Shown: positions 43,404 to 52,695, counted from the first letter of the stretch. The stretch: 64,000 nt of DNA from Croceimicrobium hydrocarbonivorans (GCF_014524565.1 NZ_CP060139.1:1433501-1497500); one strand, 5' to 3'. Numbers and translations are program-made. The notes: generated from the letters alone by a model not told the origin.

Positions 43404-44327
43404 ATGCTGAAAGGCCGATTTGCCCAAGAACCATTGTATTCGCAACTGCTCCTTTTAGTAGGATTGGTTTTTGTAGGGATGCTATTTTTCACCACCCTGG
43501 GGGTTTTTATTGCCAGTGCCACCTTTGGTATCAGTCCAGAAGATGTATTGAGCATCTTCCAAAATCTGGACAAAGGAGCCGGTAGAGAAGTCTTTAAATT
43601 GGTGCAAAGCATCAATACTATTGGCAGCTATTTCATTCCGGCCTTGGTGGCTGCCTACCTTTTCGATCTTCAGCCCAAACGATTTATAGGTTCCGAAACC
43701 TTCCCTGCACCGGCCTGGCTTATTGTTGCCAGCTTGGTATTGATGGCTTATAGTATGTCGGCCTTAAGCGATTTACTCTATCGCATAAGTACCGCCTTCC
43801 CCTGGCCCGAATCATTCACTGCCAATATGAAAGATATGCAGGAGGTAATGCTGGGCACCTATTCGAATGTTTTAAACATGAAGGGCTTTGGCGATTTCCT
43901 TCATGTATTAATGGTGATGGCAGTTTTGCCGGCCATTGCAGAAGAGAGTTTATTCCGCGGGGTTTTACAACCCTTGCTGCGTCGCAAATTAAATCCGCAT
44001 ATCGCGATACTTATCACCAGCTTTGCCTTTTCAGCATTACACCAGCAATACCTGGCCTTCTTATCCATTTTTGTATTAGGAATGCTATTGGGTTATCTGC
44101 GGGAATGGACCAATAGTATTTGGCCTTCTACCATTTTACACTTCTTTAATAATGCCAGTATAGTGGTATTGGTTTACTTCTTTGATTTCGACTACAGAGA
44201 AGCTCTATCTGAAAACCAAGCTATTAATTGGGCGGAAACGGGAACCCTACTCGCAGTTCTCATCTTTAGTGTACTACTCTTTGAACGCCTCAGCCGAGGC
44301 TCCCGCAATTGGAGTGATTCTAAATAA
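43404..44327 (+). CDS. CPBP-family intramembrane metalloprotease
   Basis: 307 residues, about eight membrane helices. The CAAX/CPBP (Abi) motif 'AEESLFRGVLQPLL' carries the paired Glu and Arg, followed by 'FSALHQQYLAFL' (metal His) and 'HFFNNASIV' (metal His/Asn). Membrane-embedded protease or scaffold; substrate unknown. Confidence 0.88.
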   Translation: MLKGRFAQEPLYSQLLLLVGLVFVGMLFFTTLGVFIASATFGISPEDVLSIFQNLDKGAGREVFKLVQSINTIGSYFIPALVAAYLFDLQPKRFIGSETFPAPAWLIVASLVLMAYSMSALSDLLYRISTAFPWPESFTANMKDMQEVMLGTYSNVLNMKGFGDFLHVLMVMAVLPAIAEESLFRGVLQPLLRRKLNPHIAILITSFAFSALHQQYLAFLSIFVLGMLLGYLREWTNSIWPSTILHFFNNASIVVLVYFFDFDYREALSENQAINWAETGTLLAVLIFSVLLFERLSRGSRNWSDSK

Positions 44328-44365
44328 GATTTCGAGGGTCTGAAAGGGCTGCTTTCGACCAAAGC

Positions 44366-44408
44366 TGACAAAAATCATTTTATCCACTTAGGTGCCCCAA
44401 TACTTTTG
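44366..44408 (+). promoter_or_regulatory. FNR-type promoter of the ccoS-ccoNO operon
   Basis: Box TGAC-AAAA-ATCA (44366-44377) and perfect -7 element TACTTTTG (44401-44408); centre-to-G distance 36.5 bases. No TTG at -33. If transcription starts about 5 bases after the G, the box is centred at -41.5, as in class II FNR promoters. Confidence 0.8.
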
Positions 44409-44431
44409 AAACACAAATTGAAGGGACACCT

Positions 44432-44596
44432 ATGTCGGCAATCTACATTCTCATCTCTATTAGTTTTCTCGTAGCTATTGGCTTTTTAGCGGCTTTCATC
44501 TGGAGCATCAAAAACGGCCAGTACGAGGACGACTATTCCCCGAGTGTTCGAATGTTGAAAGACGATCATGCTCCGAACCACAGACCAAAATTGTAG
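44432..44596 (+). CDS. ccoS: cbb3 oxidase assembly protein CcoS
   Basis: 54 residues, too short for many gene finders: one membrane helix ('YILISISFLVAIGFLAAFIW') followed by the conserved 'SIKNGQYEDDYSPSVRMLKDD'. CcoS is needed for cofactor insertion into cbb3 oxidase. Starts 23 bases after the -7 element and ends 3 bases before ccoNO, heading the operon. Confidence 0.93.
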   Translation: MSAIYILISISFLVAIGFLAAFIWSIKNGQYEDDYSPSVRMLKDDHAPNHRPKL

Positions 44597-44599
44597 ACT

Positions 44600-46765
44600 A
44601 TGCAATCAGAAACCTTTTTTTACGACAATAAGATCGTAAGAAACTTCACCATCGCCACCATTATCTGGGGCGTAATCGGCCTCCTAGTAGGTATTTGGGT
44701 GGCGTTCTCTCTGGTTTTCCCAGAAACTCTGAACCCCGCTTCATGGCTTTCATTCGGACGTTTAAGAGCATTGCACACCAACGGTGCGATTTTCGCATTT
44801 GTGGGGAACGCAATCTTTGCGGGAGTTTATTACTCGCTGCAGCGCCTCTTAAAAGCACGGATGGCTTCGGATCTCCTGAGTAAAATTCACTTCTGGGGCT
44901 GGCAGCTGATCATCGTTTCGGCGGTAATCACTCTACCCTTAGGGATTAGCTCATCAAAGGAGTATGCCGAATTGGAATGGCCGATTGACATTGGCATTGC
45001 CCTGGTATGGGTAATCTTTGGCGTTAACATGTTCTGGACCATCCTTAAAAGGAGAGAGCGTCACTTATATGTGGCCATCTGGTTCTACATTGCCACCTTT
45101 GTTACGGTTGCGGTTCTGCATATTGTAAATAACTTGGAACTTCCTGTTTCCTTCACCAAGTCTTACTCCATTTTCGCCGGTGTGCAAGATGCCCTGGTGC
45201 AGTGGTGGTACGGACATAATGCGGTGGCCTTCTTCCTTACTACTCCGGTACTGGGATTGATGTACTACTTTGTACCGAAGGCCGCTAACCGTCCGGTATA
45301 TTCCTACCGACTTTCGATTGTACACTTCTGGGCTCTGATCTTTATCTATATCTGGGCCGGACCTCACCACTTACTTTACACTGCCTTACCCGATTGGGCT
45401 CAAAGTTTAGGTACTGTATTCTCTATCATGCTGATTTTCCCTTCTTGGGGTGGTATGATTAACGGTTTGCTTACGCTGAGAGGCGCTTGGGATAAAGTGC
45501 GGGATTCTGCCGTATTGAAATTCTTCGTAGTGGCGATTACCGCTTATGGTATGAGTACTTTGGAAGGTCCACTTTTAAGTTTGAAAAGCTTAAACGCGAT
45601 TGCTCACTACACTGACTGGATTCCTGCTCACGTACACATCGGTACCTTAGGTTGGAACGGATTTTTAATCTTCGGTATGATCTACTGGTTAATGCCTAAG
45701 ATGTATCGCACCAGCTTGTTCTCTGAAAAATTAGCGAATGCACACTTCTGGATTGGTACCACCGGTATTTTATTCTGGGCCCTTCCTATGTACGTTTCTG
45801 GTTTTACCCAAAGCTTAATGTGGAAAGAGTTTAACCCAGATGGAACCTTGGTATACGGTAACTTCTTGGAAACTGTAACTCAGCTTATCCCATTATACGC
45901 CACTCGTGCGATTGGTGGTAGCTTATATGTAACCGGTATGTTGATTATGGTATACAACGTAATCAAAACCGTAAAAAGCGGATCCTTCCTGGCCCAGGAA
46001 GAAGCCAGTGCACCAGCTCTTGCTGAAGACTACACTGCTCCTAAAGGCGATTACTGGCACCGTTGGATTGAGCGTAAACCCGTTCAATTAATGGTAGGTG
46101 CAACTATCGTGATTTTGATTGGTGGTGTTATCGAGATTGTTCCCACCATTATGGTGAAGAGCAATGTACCAACCATAGAAGATGTGAAACCTTATACCGC
46201 CCTTGAGCTTGAAGGTCGTGATCTTTATATCCGCGAAGGCTGTAATGCCTGCCACTCGCAAATGATTCGCCCCTTCCGTTCTGAGATCGCACGATATGGC
46301 GATTACTCTAAAGCCGGTGAATTCGTATACGATCATCCATTCCTGTGGGGATCCAAACGTACCGGTCCGGACTTACACCGTGTAGGAGGAAAATACCCAC
46401 ACAGTTGGCACTACAAGCACATGGTTGATCCTCGTAGTATGAGTGCCGGATCTATTATGCCAACCTACGAATGGTTGTCTAGCAATGAATTGGACACAGA
46501 GCTTACCAGCAAGAAATTGGAAGCTATGCAAAGCCTGGGTGTTCCTTATAGCGATGAGTACATTGCTAATGCGAATACGCATCTGATGGCTCAAGCTGAG
46601 GAAATTGCTGCCGACTTAAGCCGCGATCTGGAGCAAGAAATCAGTCCTAAGGAAGAAATGGTAGCCTTAATCGCTTACCTGCAACGCCTGGGAATCGATA
46701 TCAAAGGTGAGCACAGCAAGCATGTGGAGGCTACTACAGCCGGAACCTTAACCGCTGAAAACTAA
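44600..46765 (+). CDS. ccoNO: Fused cbb3 cytochrome c oxidase subunits I and II (CcoN-CcoO)
   Basis: 721 residues. CcoN part (about 1-480): 12 or more membrane helices with the haem/copper histidines in 'ALHTNGAIF', 'WYGHNAVAFFLT', 'AGPHHLLYT' and 'HYTDWIPAHVHIGTLG'. CcoO part (about 490-715): one membrane helix and a mono-haem cytochrome c with 'EGCNACHSQM' and distal Met in 'GSIMPTYEWL'. The fusion is known in Bacteroidota. High-affinity proton-pumping oxidase for low oxygen. Confidence 0.95.
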   Translation: MQSETFFYDNKIVRNFTIATIIWGVIGLLVGIWVAFSLVFPETLNPASWLSFGRLRALHTNGAIFAFVGNAIFAGVYYSLQRLLKARMASDLLSKIHFWGWQLIIVSAVITLPLGISSSKEYAELEWPIDIGIALVWVIFGVNMFWTILKRRERHLYVAIWFYIATFVTVAVLHIVNNLELPVSFTKSYSIFAGVQDALVQWWYGHNAVAFFLTTPVLGLMYYFVPKAANRPVYSYRLSIVHFWALIFIYIWAGPHHLLYTALPDWAQSLGTVFSIMLIFPSWGGMINGLLTLRGAWDKVRDSAVLKFFVVAITAYGMSTLEGPLLSLKSLNAIAHYTDWIPAHVHIGTLGWNGFLIFGMIYWLMPKMYRTSLFSEKLANAHFWIGTTGILFWALPMYVSGFTQSLMWKEFNPDGTLVYGNFLETVTQLIPLYATRAIGGSLYVTGMLIMVYNVIKTVKSGSFLAQEEASAPALAEDYTAPKGDYWHRWIERKPVQLMVGATIVILIGGVIEIVPTIMVKSNVPTIEDVKPYTALELEGRDLYIREGCNACHSQMIRPFRSEIARYGDYSKAGEFVYDHPFLWGSKRTGPDLHRVGGKYPHSWHYKHMVDPRSMSAGSIMPTYEWLSSNELDTELTSKKLEAMQSLGVPYSDEYIANANTHLMAQAEEIAADLSRDLEQEISPKEEMVALIAYLQRLGIDIKGEHSKHVEATTAGTLTAEN

Positions 46766-46769
46766 GGTC

Positions 46770-46964
46770 ATGCTAAAATTCATTAAACACAATATGGAGA
46801 CTATTGATGGGGTATCGATTTACCCCATCCTCTCCTTCCTTATCTTCTTTAGCATCTTTATTCTGGCCATCATTTACGTGATTCGTAAGGACCGGAAAAG
46901 CATTGAAGAAATCAGCCTCTTACCACTAAACGATAATGCCAATCCTCATGAAAAGACTAAATAG
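46770..46964 (+). CDS. ccoQ: CcoQ-like small subunit
   Basis: 64 residues, one membrane helix ('YPILSFLIFFSIFILAIIYVI'); FixQ/CcoQ in size, topology and place between ccoNO and ccoP. A second ATG at 46794 is possible. The 3' end overlaps the ccoP start. Stabilises the complex. Confidence 0.8.
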   Translation: MLKFIKHNMETIDGVSIYPILSFLIFFSIFILAIIYVIRKDRKSIEEISLLPLNDNANPHEKTK

Positions 46965-47895
46965 AACCATCATCATTTTTGTGGTCTTACTGATGGCTGG
47001 AGCAGCTGCAGTAACCACCCTGGACCCTAGCAGTTCCTCCGAAATATTAGCCAATCCCTTATACTGGTTGGTAATCGTTGCGGCCTTCTTCCTGGTAATT
47101 GCCTTTATGGCCACCTACGAAGCTTTGGAAGCAATGAAGAAAATGATCAAAGGTGCGAATGGCGAAGTAGCCGAAGAATTAATCGAAGAAGAAGACAGCT
47201 GGGTAGACGATATCCTGCATAAGTTAACCGATGCCGCGCCATTAGATCGCGAAGAAGAAGTAGCTACTGACCACGAATACGACGGTATTCGCGAATTAGA
47301 TAACAATCTTCCCCCTTGGTGGTTGATCGGATTCTATCTTTCGATTGTTTTCGCAGTGGTTTACATCTTGCGCTACCACGTTTTCCAAAGCGCGCCATTA
47401 AGTGAAGGTGAGTTAAAAATCGCATTAGTGGAGGCTGAAGCCGCTAAAGCAGAATATCTGAAAACTGCAGCGAATTTGGTAGATGAAAGCAATGTGGTTG
47501 CCCTTACCGATGAGAGTCGAATTGCAGCCGGAGCAGACATCTTTGCTAAAAACTGTGCAGTATGTCACGCCGCAGATGGTGGCGGTGGTGTAGGTCCTAA
47601 CTTGACCGACGCCTATTGGTTGCACGGAAACGACATTAAGGACGTTTTCAAAACCGTGAAATACGGTGTGCCTGCAAAAGGTATGATTGCCTGGAAAGAT
47701 CAATTAGGTGCTGCTGATATCCAAGACGTGTCTTCCTATATCCTAACACTGGAAGGTACCAGTCCTGCCAATCCTAAAGAACCCCAAGGTGAGCTCATGA
47801 GCAAGGAAGCTCCTGCTGCTACCGAAGCTACCGATAGTACAGCCAGCACTGCTGACAGTACCATCACCGCAGTAGAGGTTTCTGAGGAAGAATAA
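46948..47895 (+). CDS. ccoP: cbb3 oxidase subunit III (CcoP), single haem
   Basis: 315 residues from ATG 46948 ('MKRLNRT'); an in-frame ATG 12 bases upstream is less likely. Two membrane helices (about 30-55 and 125-145), then a single cytochrome c domain with one 'CAVCH' and Met in 'AKGMIAWKD'. Proteobacterial CcoP has two CxxCH; here only one is present. Acidic Thr/Ser-rich tail. Overlaps ccoQ by 17 bases. Confidence 0.9.
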   Translation: MKRLNRTIIIFVVLLMAGAAAVTTLDPSSSSEILANPLYWLVIVAAFFLVIAFMATYEALEAMKKMIKGANGEVAEELIEEEDSWVDDILHKLTDAAPLDREEEVATDHEYDGIRELDNNLPPWWLIGFYLSIVFAVVYILRYHVFQSAPLSEGELKIALVEAEAAKAEYLKTAANLVDESNVVALTDESRIAAGADIFAKNCAVCHAADGGGGVGPNLTDAYWLHGNDIKDVFKTVKYGVPAKGMIAWKDQLGAADIQDVSSYILTLEGTSPANPKEPQGELMSKEAPAATEATDSTASTADSTITAVEVSEEE

Positions 47896-47898
47896 ATA

Positions 47899-47921
47899 GC
47901 AGTACATTTTACTGCCTTTTT
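47899..47921 (+). terminator. Weak terminator or attenuator between ccoP and ccoG
   Basis: GCAGTA (47899-47904), loop of 5, TACTGC (47910-47915), then CTTTTTA. Short stem; may lower, rather than end, transcription into ccoG. Confidence 0.45.
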
Positions 47922-47944
47922 AAGAACATAGATACGTTTCTGAC

Positions 47945-49402
47945 ATGAAACCAAAAGACACGGAAGAAGTACTGAAGGAGACCCTGGAGATGGATCAATC
48001 CTTCCGTGACTCAGTAGCGACAATTAGTGAGAAAGGATCGAGAAATTTCTTGTTCCCCAAAAAACCAAAAGGTCGTTACACCAACCGTCGCCAAATGATG
48101 AGCTATGTGCTCTTGGCGATATTCTTTAGTCTTCCCTTCATCAAGATAGGAGGCCAACCTTTCCTTATGCTCAATGTATTGGAGCGCAAATTTGTAATCT
48201 TCGGGCAGATCTTCTGGCCCGAAGATTTTTTCATTTTTGTGATTGCCATGATCACTGGCGTACTTTTCGTTGCAGTATTTACGGTGGCTTTTGGCCGTCT
48301 TTTTTGCGGATGGATATGTCCACAAACCATTTTTATGGAGCATGTGTTCCGTAGAATTGAATACTGGATAGATGGCGACCGCAACCAGCAATTGCGCCTG
48401 GCTCGCATGCCTTGGAACGGCGAAAAAATTCGGAAGCGCGTAATTAAGAATGGGATATTCTATGCCATTTCTTTTACCATCGCCAACTTCTTTTTAATGT
48501 ATATCATCGGAAAGGATGCCTGGTTCGAAATTGTGAGCGATGCTCCTTCTGAACACCTAGGAGGCTTGAGTGGAATGCTCATTTTCTCCGGTGTATTCTT
48601 CTTTGTCTTTGCCTGGTTCCGGGAGCAAGCCTGTATTATTGTTTGCCCTTATGGTCGTTTGCAAGGCGCCATGCTCGATCGCAACTCGGTGGTAATTGCC
48701 TATGATTATTTACGCGGCGAGAAGCGAGGTAAATTCCGCAAAAGCGAAGATCGCAAGGCGGAAGGCAAAGGCGATTGTATTGATTGCAATCAATGTGTGG
48801 ATGTTTGCCCCACCGGAATTGACATCCGTAATGGTACGCAATTAGAGTGCATCAACTGTACGGCCTGTATTGATGCCTGCGATAATATTATGGATAAGAC
48901 CAATAAACCTAGAGGTCTGATCCGTTACGATTCTGAAAACAATATTGCCTCTGGTACCGGTAAGATTTTTACCGGACGCGTAAAGGCTTATATGGGCATT
49001 CTAGTTGTACTTTTATCAATATTCACCTACCTCTTGATGAGTAGAGCTGATGTTGAATCGATTTTCCTGAGAGTGCCTGGCCAACCGCTAACCAAGGTAG
49101 ATGAAGACACCTATAGCAATGCCTACAACTTTAAACTGCTCAATAAAACAGCAGAAGACAAGGTTTATCAATTTAAGGTAATTGAACCTACCGAAGGCAT
49201 TAGACTTAAACGTGCTGGTGAATCTGAGCTTATTGAAGTGAAAGCTTCCGAGCTAGCCCAAGGGGCGGTGATTTTGTACCTTGACACAGATCAAATGACC
49301 GGTATGACTACCGATATCAAAATCGGTGTTTACGATGGAGATGAATTGGTGGAAACCTTGAAAACTTCCTTCACCGGACCATTCATTAAACCCAAAAAAT
49401 AA
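47945..49402 (+). CDS. ccoG: cbb3 oxidase accessory protein CcoG (FixG)
   Basis: 485 residues; membrane ferredoxin-like protein. Membrane helices near 50, 88, 170, 200 and 340; two 4Fe-4S clusters in 'CIDCNQCVDVCP' and 'CINCTACIDACD'; C-terminal Ig-like FixG domain. Acts in copper reduction during cbb3 assembly. 6 bases before ccoH. Confidence 0.93.
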   Translation: MKPKDTEEVLKETLEMDQSFRDSVATISEKGSRNFLFPKKPKGRYTNRRQMMSYVLLAIFFSLPFIKIGGQPFLMLNVLERKFVIFGQIFWPEDFFIFVIAMITGVLFVAVFTVAFGRLFCGWICPQTIFMEHVFRRIEYWIDGDRNQQLRLARMPWNGEKIRKRVIKNGIFYAISFTIANFFLMYIIGKDAWFEIVSDAPSEHLGGLSGMLIFSGVFFFVFAWFREQACIIVCPYGRLQGAMLDRNSVVIAYDYLRGEKRGKFRKSEDRKAEGKGDCIDCNQCVDVCPTGIDIRNGTQLECINCTACIDACDNIMDKTNKPRGLIRYDSENNIASGTGKIFTGRVKAYMGILVVLLSIFTYLLMSRADVESIFLRVPGQPLTKVDEDTYSNAYNFKLLNKTAEDKVYQFKVIEPTEGIRLKRAGESELIEVKASELAQGAVILYLDTDQMTGMTTDIKIGVYDGDELVETLKTSFTGPFIKPKK

Positions 49403-49408
49403 CTCGTC

Positions 49409-49849
49409 ATGAAATTTAATTGGGGAACAGGGCTGGTAATAGTCCTGGCACTTTTTATTCTAGGTATGGGAACCGCTGTTTATAAAGCTACTCAAGCCCG
49501 CCATGATTTAGTGACTACAGAATACTATCAAGAGGAATTAGCCTACCAAGGCACCATTGATGGCAAGCGAAATGCTCGAGAGCTCAGTGGCCATTGTCAG
49601 CTTAAGGTTGAGGATCAAAAACTGATACTGCACTTTCCGGAGGACCTAAAAGATCAAAGCGCTAATCTGCAGGTATTAATGTACTTCCCTACCGACGCTA
49701 AAAAGGACTTTGAACTTAAGGAGGAAAACTGGAAGGTCGGATCTTATGAAGTTCCCGGCTCCAAATTAGGGGCTGGTAAATGGATTGCTAAAATTCGTTT
49801 AGAGAGCGGAGACAAAATGTATTACTTCGAGCCCGAAATTGTACTCTGA
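49409..49849 (+). CDS. ccoH: FixH-family protein (CcoH)
   Basis: 146 residues; N-terminal membrane anchor ('GTGLVIVLALFILGMGTAVY') then the FixH periplasmic domain ('LVTTEYYQEELAYQGTIDG' near 31). Needed for cbb3 assembly. Its TGA shares a base with the following ATG (TGATG). Confidence 0.9.
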   Translation: MKFNWGTGLVIVLALFILGMGTAVYKATQARHDLVTTEYYQEELAYQGTIDGKRNARELSGHCQLKVEDQKLILHFPEDLKDQSANLQVLMYFPTDAKKDFELKEENWKVGSYEVPGSKLGAGKWIAKIRLESGDKMYYFEPEIVL

Positions 49850-50535
49850 TGTACGGGGTAGCCTTTACATTCGGGCTGCTTTCTTCTTTGCATTGTTTGG
49901 CCATGTGCGGCCCTTTGCAAGCGGTAGTTATGGGTCAATGGCTGCAGAGTAAACATCAAGCCAACTGGATTAGCTACCACGCTGGGCGCTTAGGCACCTA
50001 TATGCTTTTGGCTATAATCGCCTCCTTATTGGGCTCTGGCCTAGGCATACCTGATATGCAAGGTAGTTTCACCATCCTCGCGGGCCTTATTCTTTTACTG
50101 GGTTATTTTGGCTTTAAAGCCCTGAAATGGGATCGTAAAACCTTGCAGCTTATTGGCCCCATTTTATCCAAACTACAAAGCAAAGTTCGAGGCAAAAAGC
50201 ATCCGCTTTGGTATCTCATCAGCGGAAGCTTAAACGGCCTTTTACCTTGCGGAATGGTCTACGCTGCTTTGGTTCCTGCCTTGGGTCTGAGCTCCTGGAC
50301 AGAGGCCATTCTTTATATGGGTGCTTTTGGATTGGGAACTTTACCGCTCCTCTTAAGCTTTAACCTCTTTTCGAATGCCCTATTACTTCGCTTTGGACCC
50401 TATCTCAATCGACTGATTCCCTTGAGCATCGTGCTCATTTCGGCCCTGCTTATATTAAGAGGAATGGAATTGGACATCCCCTATTTATCTCCTGAAATGC
50501 CAGTGCCGGGAGCTTCCACCGAAAGTTGTGGCTAA
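49849..50535 (+). CDS. Sulfite exporter TauE/SafE-family protein of cbb3 cluster
   Basis: 228 residues, six membrane helices; 'LSSLHCLAMCGPLQAVVMG' and 'NGLLPCGMVYAAL' are the two paired Cys motifs of the UreH/DsbD-like branch. In cbb3 clusters this protein is thought to help copper or thiol handling. Ends the operon at a terminator shared with hemN. Confidence 0.88.
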   Translation: MYGVAFTFGLLSSLHCLAMCGPLQAVVMGQWLQSKHQANWISYHAGRLGTYMLLAIIASLLGSGLGIPDMQGSFTILAGLILLLGYFGFKALKWDRKTLQLIGPILSKLQSKVRGKKHPLWYLISGSLNGLLPCGMVYAALVPALGLSSWTEAILYMGAFGLGTLPLLLSFNLFSNALLLRFGPYLNRLIPLSIVLISALLILRGMELDIPYLSPEMPVPGASTESCG

Positions 50536-50555
50536 GCCTAAAAGTAGCATTAAAA

Positions 50556-50587
50556 AAAGGCTAAACCTGTTTCCAAGCTTAGCCTTT
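50556..50587. terminator. Bidirectional terminator
   Basis: AAAGGCTAA (50556-50564) pairs with TTAGCCTTT (50579-50587); A-run before and A/T after serve the convergent cco operon and hemN. Confidence 0.8.
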
Positions 50588-50611
50588 AAAACCAAACACT
50601 ATCTAATTCTA

Positions 50612-51961
50612 TTATACCGCCTTACTAAAGGTGGGTTTTTGCAATTCGCCGGCACTTAGCTTACGGTCGAGCACCGAACATACATTGCGAATAAAAGCCC
50701 GGCCCTTGCGTGTTACTTTCACTTGATAGGGGAATACCTTAAGCAAGCCATCTTCTTCCAATAATCTAAATCGCGACTTCAAGAAATCATCAAAATAGTC
50801 GCGCTCATCCAGCCATTCTCCTTCAAAATGACAAATCAAATTGAGGAGCTTAGCGCGAGTTTTCAGATCCTCATCCGAATGGTAATGGGTCTTGATTAAA
50901 GGAGGATAATCTTCGGTATTCACCCGATGGAGATAATCCTTCAATTTCTTTTCATTCTGGGCAAATGCCGACCATACATCGCTGATGGAACTGGCTCCTA
51001 AAGCTAAAGCCAGATGGGTATGATGCGGGGTATAACCCATAAAGTTGCGATGTAATTTATGAGCACGGGCCGACTTGGCTAAATCATCTTGAGGCAGGGC
51101 GAAGTGGTCCATCCCTATTTCCTGATATCCCATTTTCAAGAAACCATCTGCTCCTAAGCGATAGAGATTCCATTTTGCTTCGCCCAGAGGCAAATCGCTT
51201 TCATCATAAGCTCTTTGACTGGGTGCTACTCCTGGCACATGAGCATAACTGTAAAAGGCAATGCGATCGGGCTTTAAGGACTCTACCCATTTTAGATTAG
51301 TCCGGATATTGCCTTCGGTTTGCTGCGGCAAACCATAAATCAAATCGAAGTTAATCGACTCATAGCCAATCTCTCGCGCCTTGCTTACAATATGTTCTAC
51401 TTGCTCTGCTGTTTGAAAGCGATTAATCAAACTGAGGATCTTAGGATCAAAATCCTGGATTCCTAAGCTTAGACGATTGAATCCTAAATTGAATAAGGTT
51501 TCCAAATGCTCATCACTGGTACTAAAAGGATGGGCCTCGAAGCTGAATGAATGAAAATCAGCCACCTCGGCTTCAGCTAAAATGCCCTCAATTAAAACTC
51601 GAAGATTTTCGGGACTGAAGAAAGTTGGTGTTCCCCCACCCAAATGAATTTCGCGAAGAATAGCTTTCTCCGGGAAACGACTGGTATACATGCGCCATTC
51701 TTTTAAAACAGCTTGCACATAGGGCTGCTCCACCAAATGATTTTTGGTAATGTGTTTATTGCAACCGCAGTAAGTACACAAACTTTCGCAATAGGGTAAA
51801 TGGATATACAAGCTTATTTCACGATCCTTTTCAAAGGCCTCCACTACCTGATTCATCCAACGCTCCGGATTCAAATCCGTACTATCCCACAAGGGAACAG
51901 CCGGATAGGAAGTATATCTAGGAACGGCCACATTGTATTTCTCTACCAGTCGGTAATCCAT
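50612..51961 (-). CDS. hemN: Oxygen-independent coproporphyrinogen III oxidase (HemN)
   Basis: 449 residues; radical SAM. 'YCESLCTYCGCNK' carries the 4Fe-4S Cys set plus the extra HemN Cys, 'GGGTPTFFS' binds SAM, with the HemN C-terminal domain after about 330. Makes protoporphyrinogen without oxygen. The promoter has an FNR-type box with the same spacing as the cco genes. Confidence 0.95.
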   Translation of the reverse strand: MDYRLVEKYNVAVPRYTSYPAVPLWDSTDLNPERWMNQVVEAFEKDREISLYIHLPYCESLCTYCGCNKHITKNHLVEQPYVQAVLKEWRMYTSRFPEKAILREIHLGGGTPTFFSPENLRVLIEGILAEAEVADFHSFSFEAHPFSTSDEHLETLFNLGFNRLSLGIQDFDPKILSLINRFQTAEQVEHIVSKAREIGYESINFDLIYGLPQQTEGNIRTNLKWVESLKPDRIAFYSYAHVPGVAPSQRAYDESDLPLGEAKWNLYRLGADGFLKMGYQEIGMDHFALPQDDLAKSARAHKLHRNFMGYTPHHTHLALALGASSISDVWSAFAQNEKKLKDYLHRVNTEDYPPLIKTHYHSDEDLKTRAKLLNLICHFEGEWLDERDYFDDFLKSRFRLLEEDGLLKVFPYQVKVTRKGRAFIRNVCSVLDRKLSAGELQKPTFSKAV

Positions 51962-51978
51962 AACATCTAATTCTAAAA

Positions 51979-52041
51979 CAAAACTAGAATGAGCCTAAGA
52001 GCTCCGAAATGACAATTATCAGCACCGAGCCGCTATTTTTG
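51979..52041. promoter_or_regulatory. Divergent promoter hemN / hemJ with FNR-type box
   Basis: Box TGAC-AATT-ATCA (52010-52021). Minus strand: TAGTTTTG (51986-51979), a perfect -7 element, ends 36.5 bases from the box centre. Plus strand: TATTTTTG (52034-52041) is a perfect -7 element for hemJ, with ATG only 4 bases later, so hemJ may be leaderless; no -33 TTG is seen on either side. Confidence 0.75.
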
Positions 52042-52045
52042 CAAG

Positions 52046-52591
52046 ATGAATTGGTACTTCTTTTTTAAAGCCCTCCATATAATTGGATTCGTAAGTTGGT
52101 TCGCGGGACTTTTTTACTTAGTTCGTCTTTTTGTATACCACCGCGAAGCCTGGGAAATGGATCCAGAATTGCCTGAGGGCCCTATCCTGCGCAAGCAATA
52201 TCATGTAATGGAAAGCCGCCTTTACCGGATCATTCAAAGTCCGGCCTTAATTCTAACTCTGATTGGCGGGATAGGTATGCTTAGTATAAATCCGGCTTGG
52301 TTGAATATGCCTTGGATGCATCTTAAATTAAGTCTGGTTTTCTTCCTTATTATTTACCATTTCTCCTGTGCGCGACACATTAAAAGCTTAAGAGAAAACA
52401 GCAAAGGATTGAGCAGTTTTGGCTATCGTCTTTACAATGAAGTTCCTACCTTGATTTTAATCGCGGTGGTGATGCTGGCCGTTTGGAAAAACCTCTCTGG
52501 ACTATGGATTGGCTTAGCCACTTTATTGATACTTGGCCTACTATTTTTCATCGCGGCCAAACTCTATAAAAGGAAGCGCGAAAAAAACTGA
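52046..52591 (+). CDS. hemJ: Protoporphyrinogen oxidase HemJ (CopD-like)
   Basis: 181 residues, four to five membrane helices. 'FKALHIIGFVSWFAGLFYLVRLFVYH' carries the two conserved haem-ligand-type His; also 'MHLKLSLVFFLIIYH' and 'NEVPTL' near 130. HemJ converts protoporphyrinogen IX to protoporphyrin IX. Divergent from hemN. Confidence 0.88.
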   Translation: MNWYFFFKALHIIGFVSWFAGLFYLVRLFVYHREAWEMDPELPEGPILRKQYHVMESRLYRIIQSPALILTLIGGIGMLSINPAWLNMPWMHLKLSLVFFLIIYHFSCARHIKSLRENSKGLSSFGYRLYNEVPTLILIAVVMLAVWKNLSGLWIGLATLLILGLLFFIAAKLYKRKREKN

Positions 52592-52663
52592 AAATTTTCC
52601 GATTGAGACTCAGTATGTTAACTGAATGTTAAGTGCTCAAGTGTGGATTTTTGCAATTATGAT

Positions 52664-52695
52664 TTGCAAAATTTAATTTCCCTGCTTTATATTTG
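52664..52695 (+). promoter_or_regulatory. Promoter of small RNA copy 1
   Basis: TTG 52664-52666, 21 bases, TATATTTG 52688-52695 (perfect TAnnTTTG), 5 bases before the conserved RNA segment. Confidence 0.65.
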
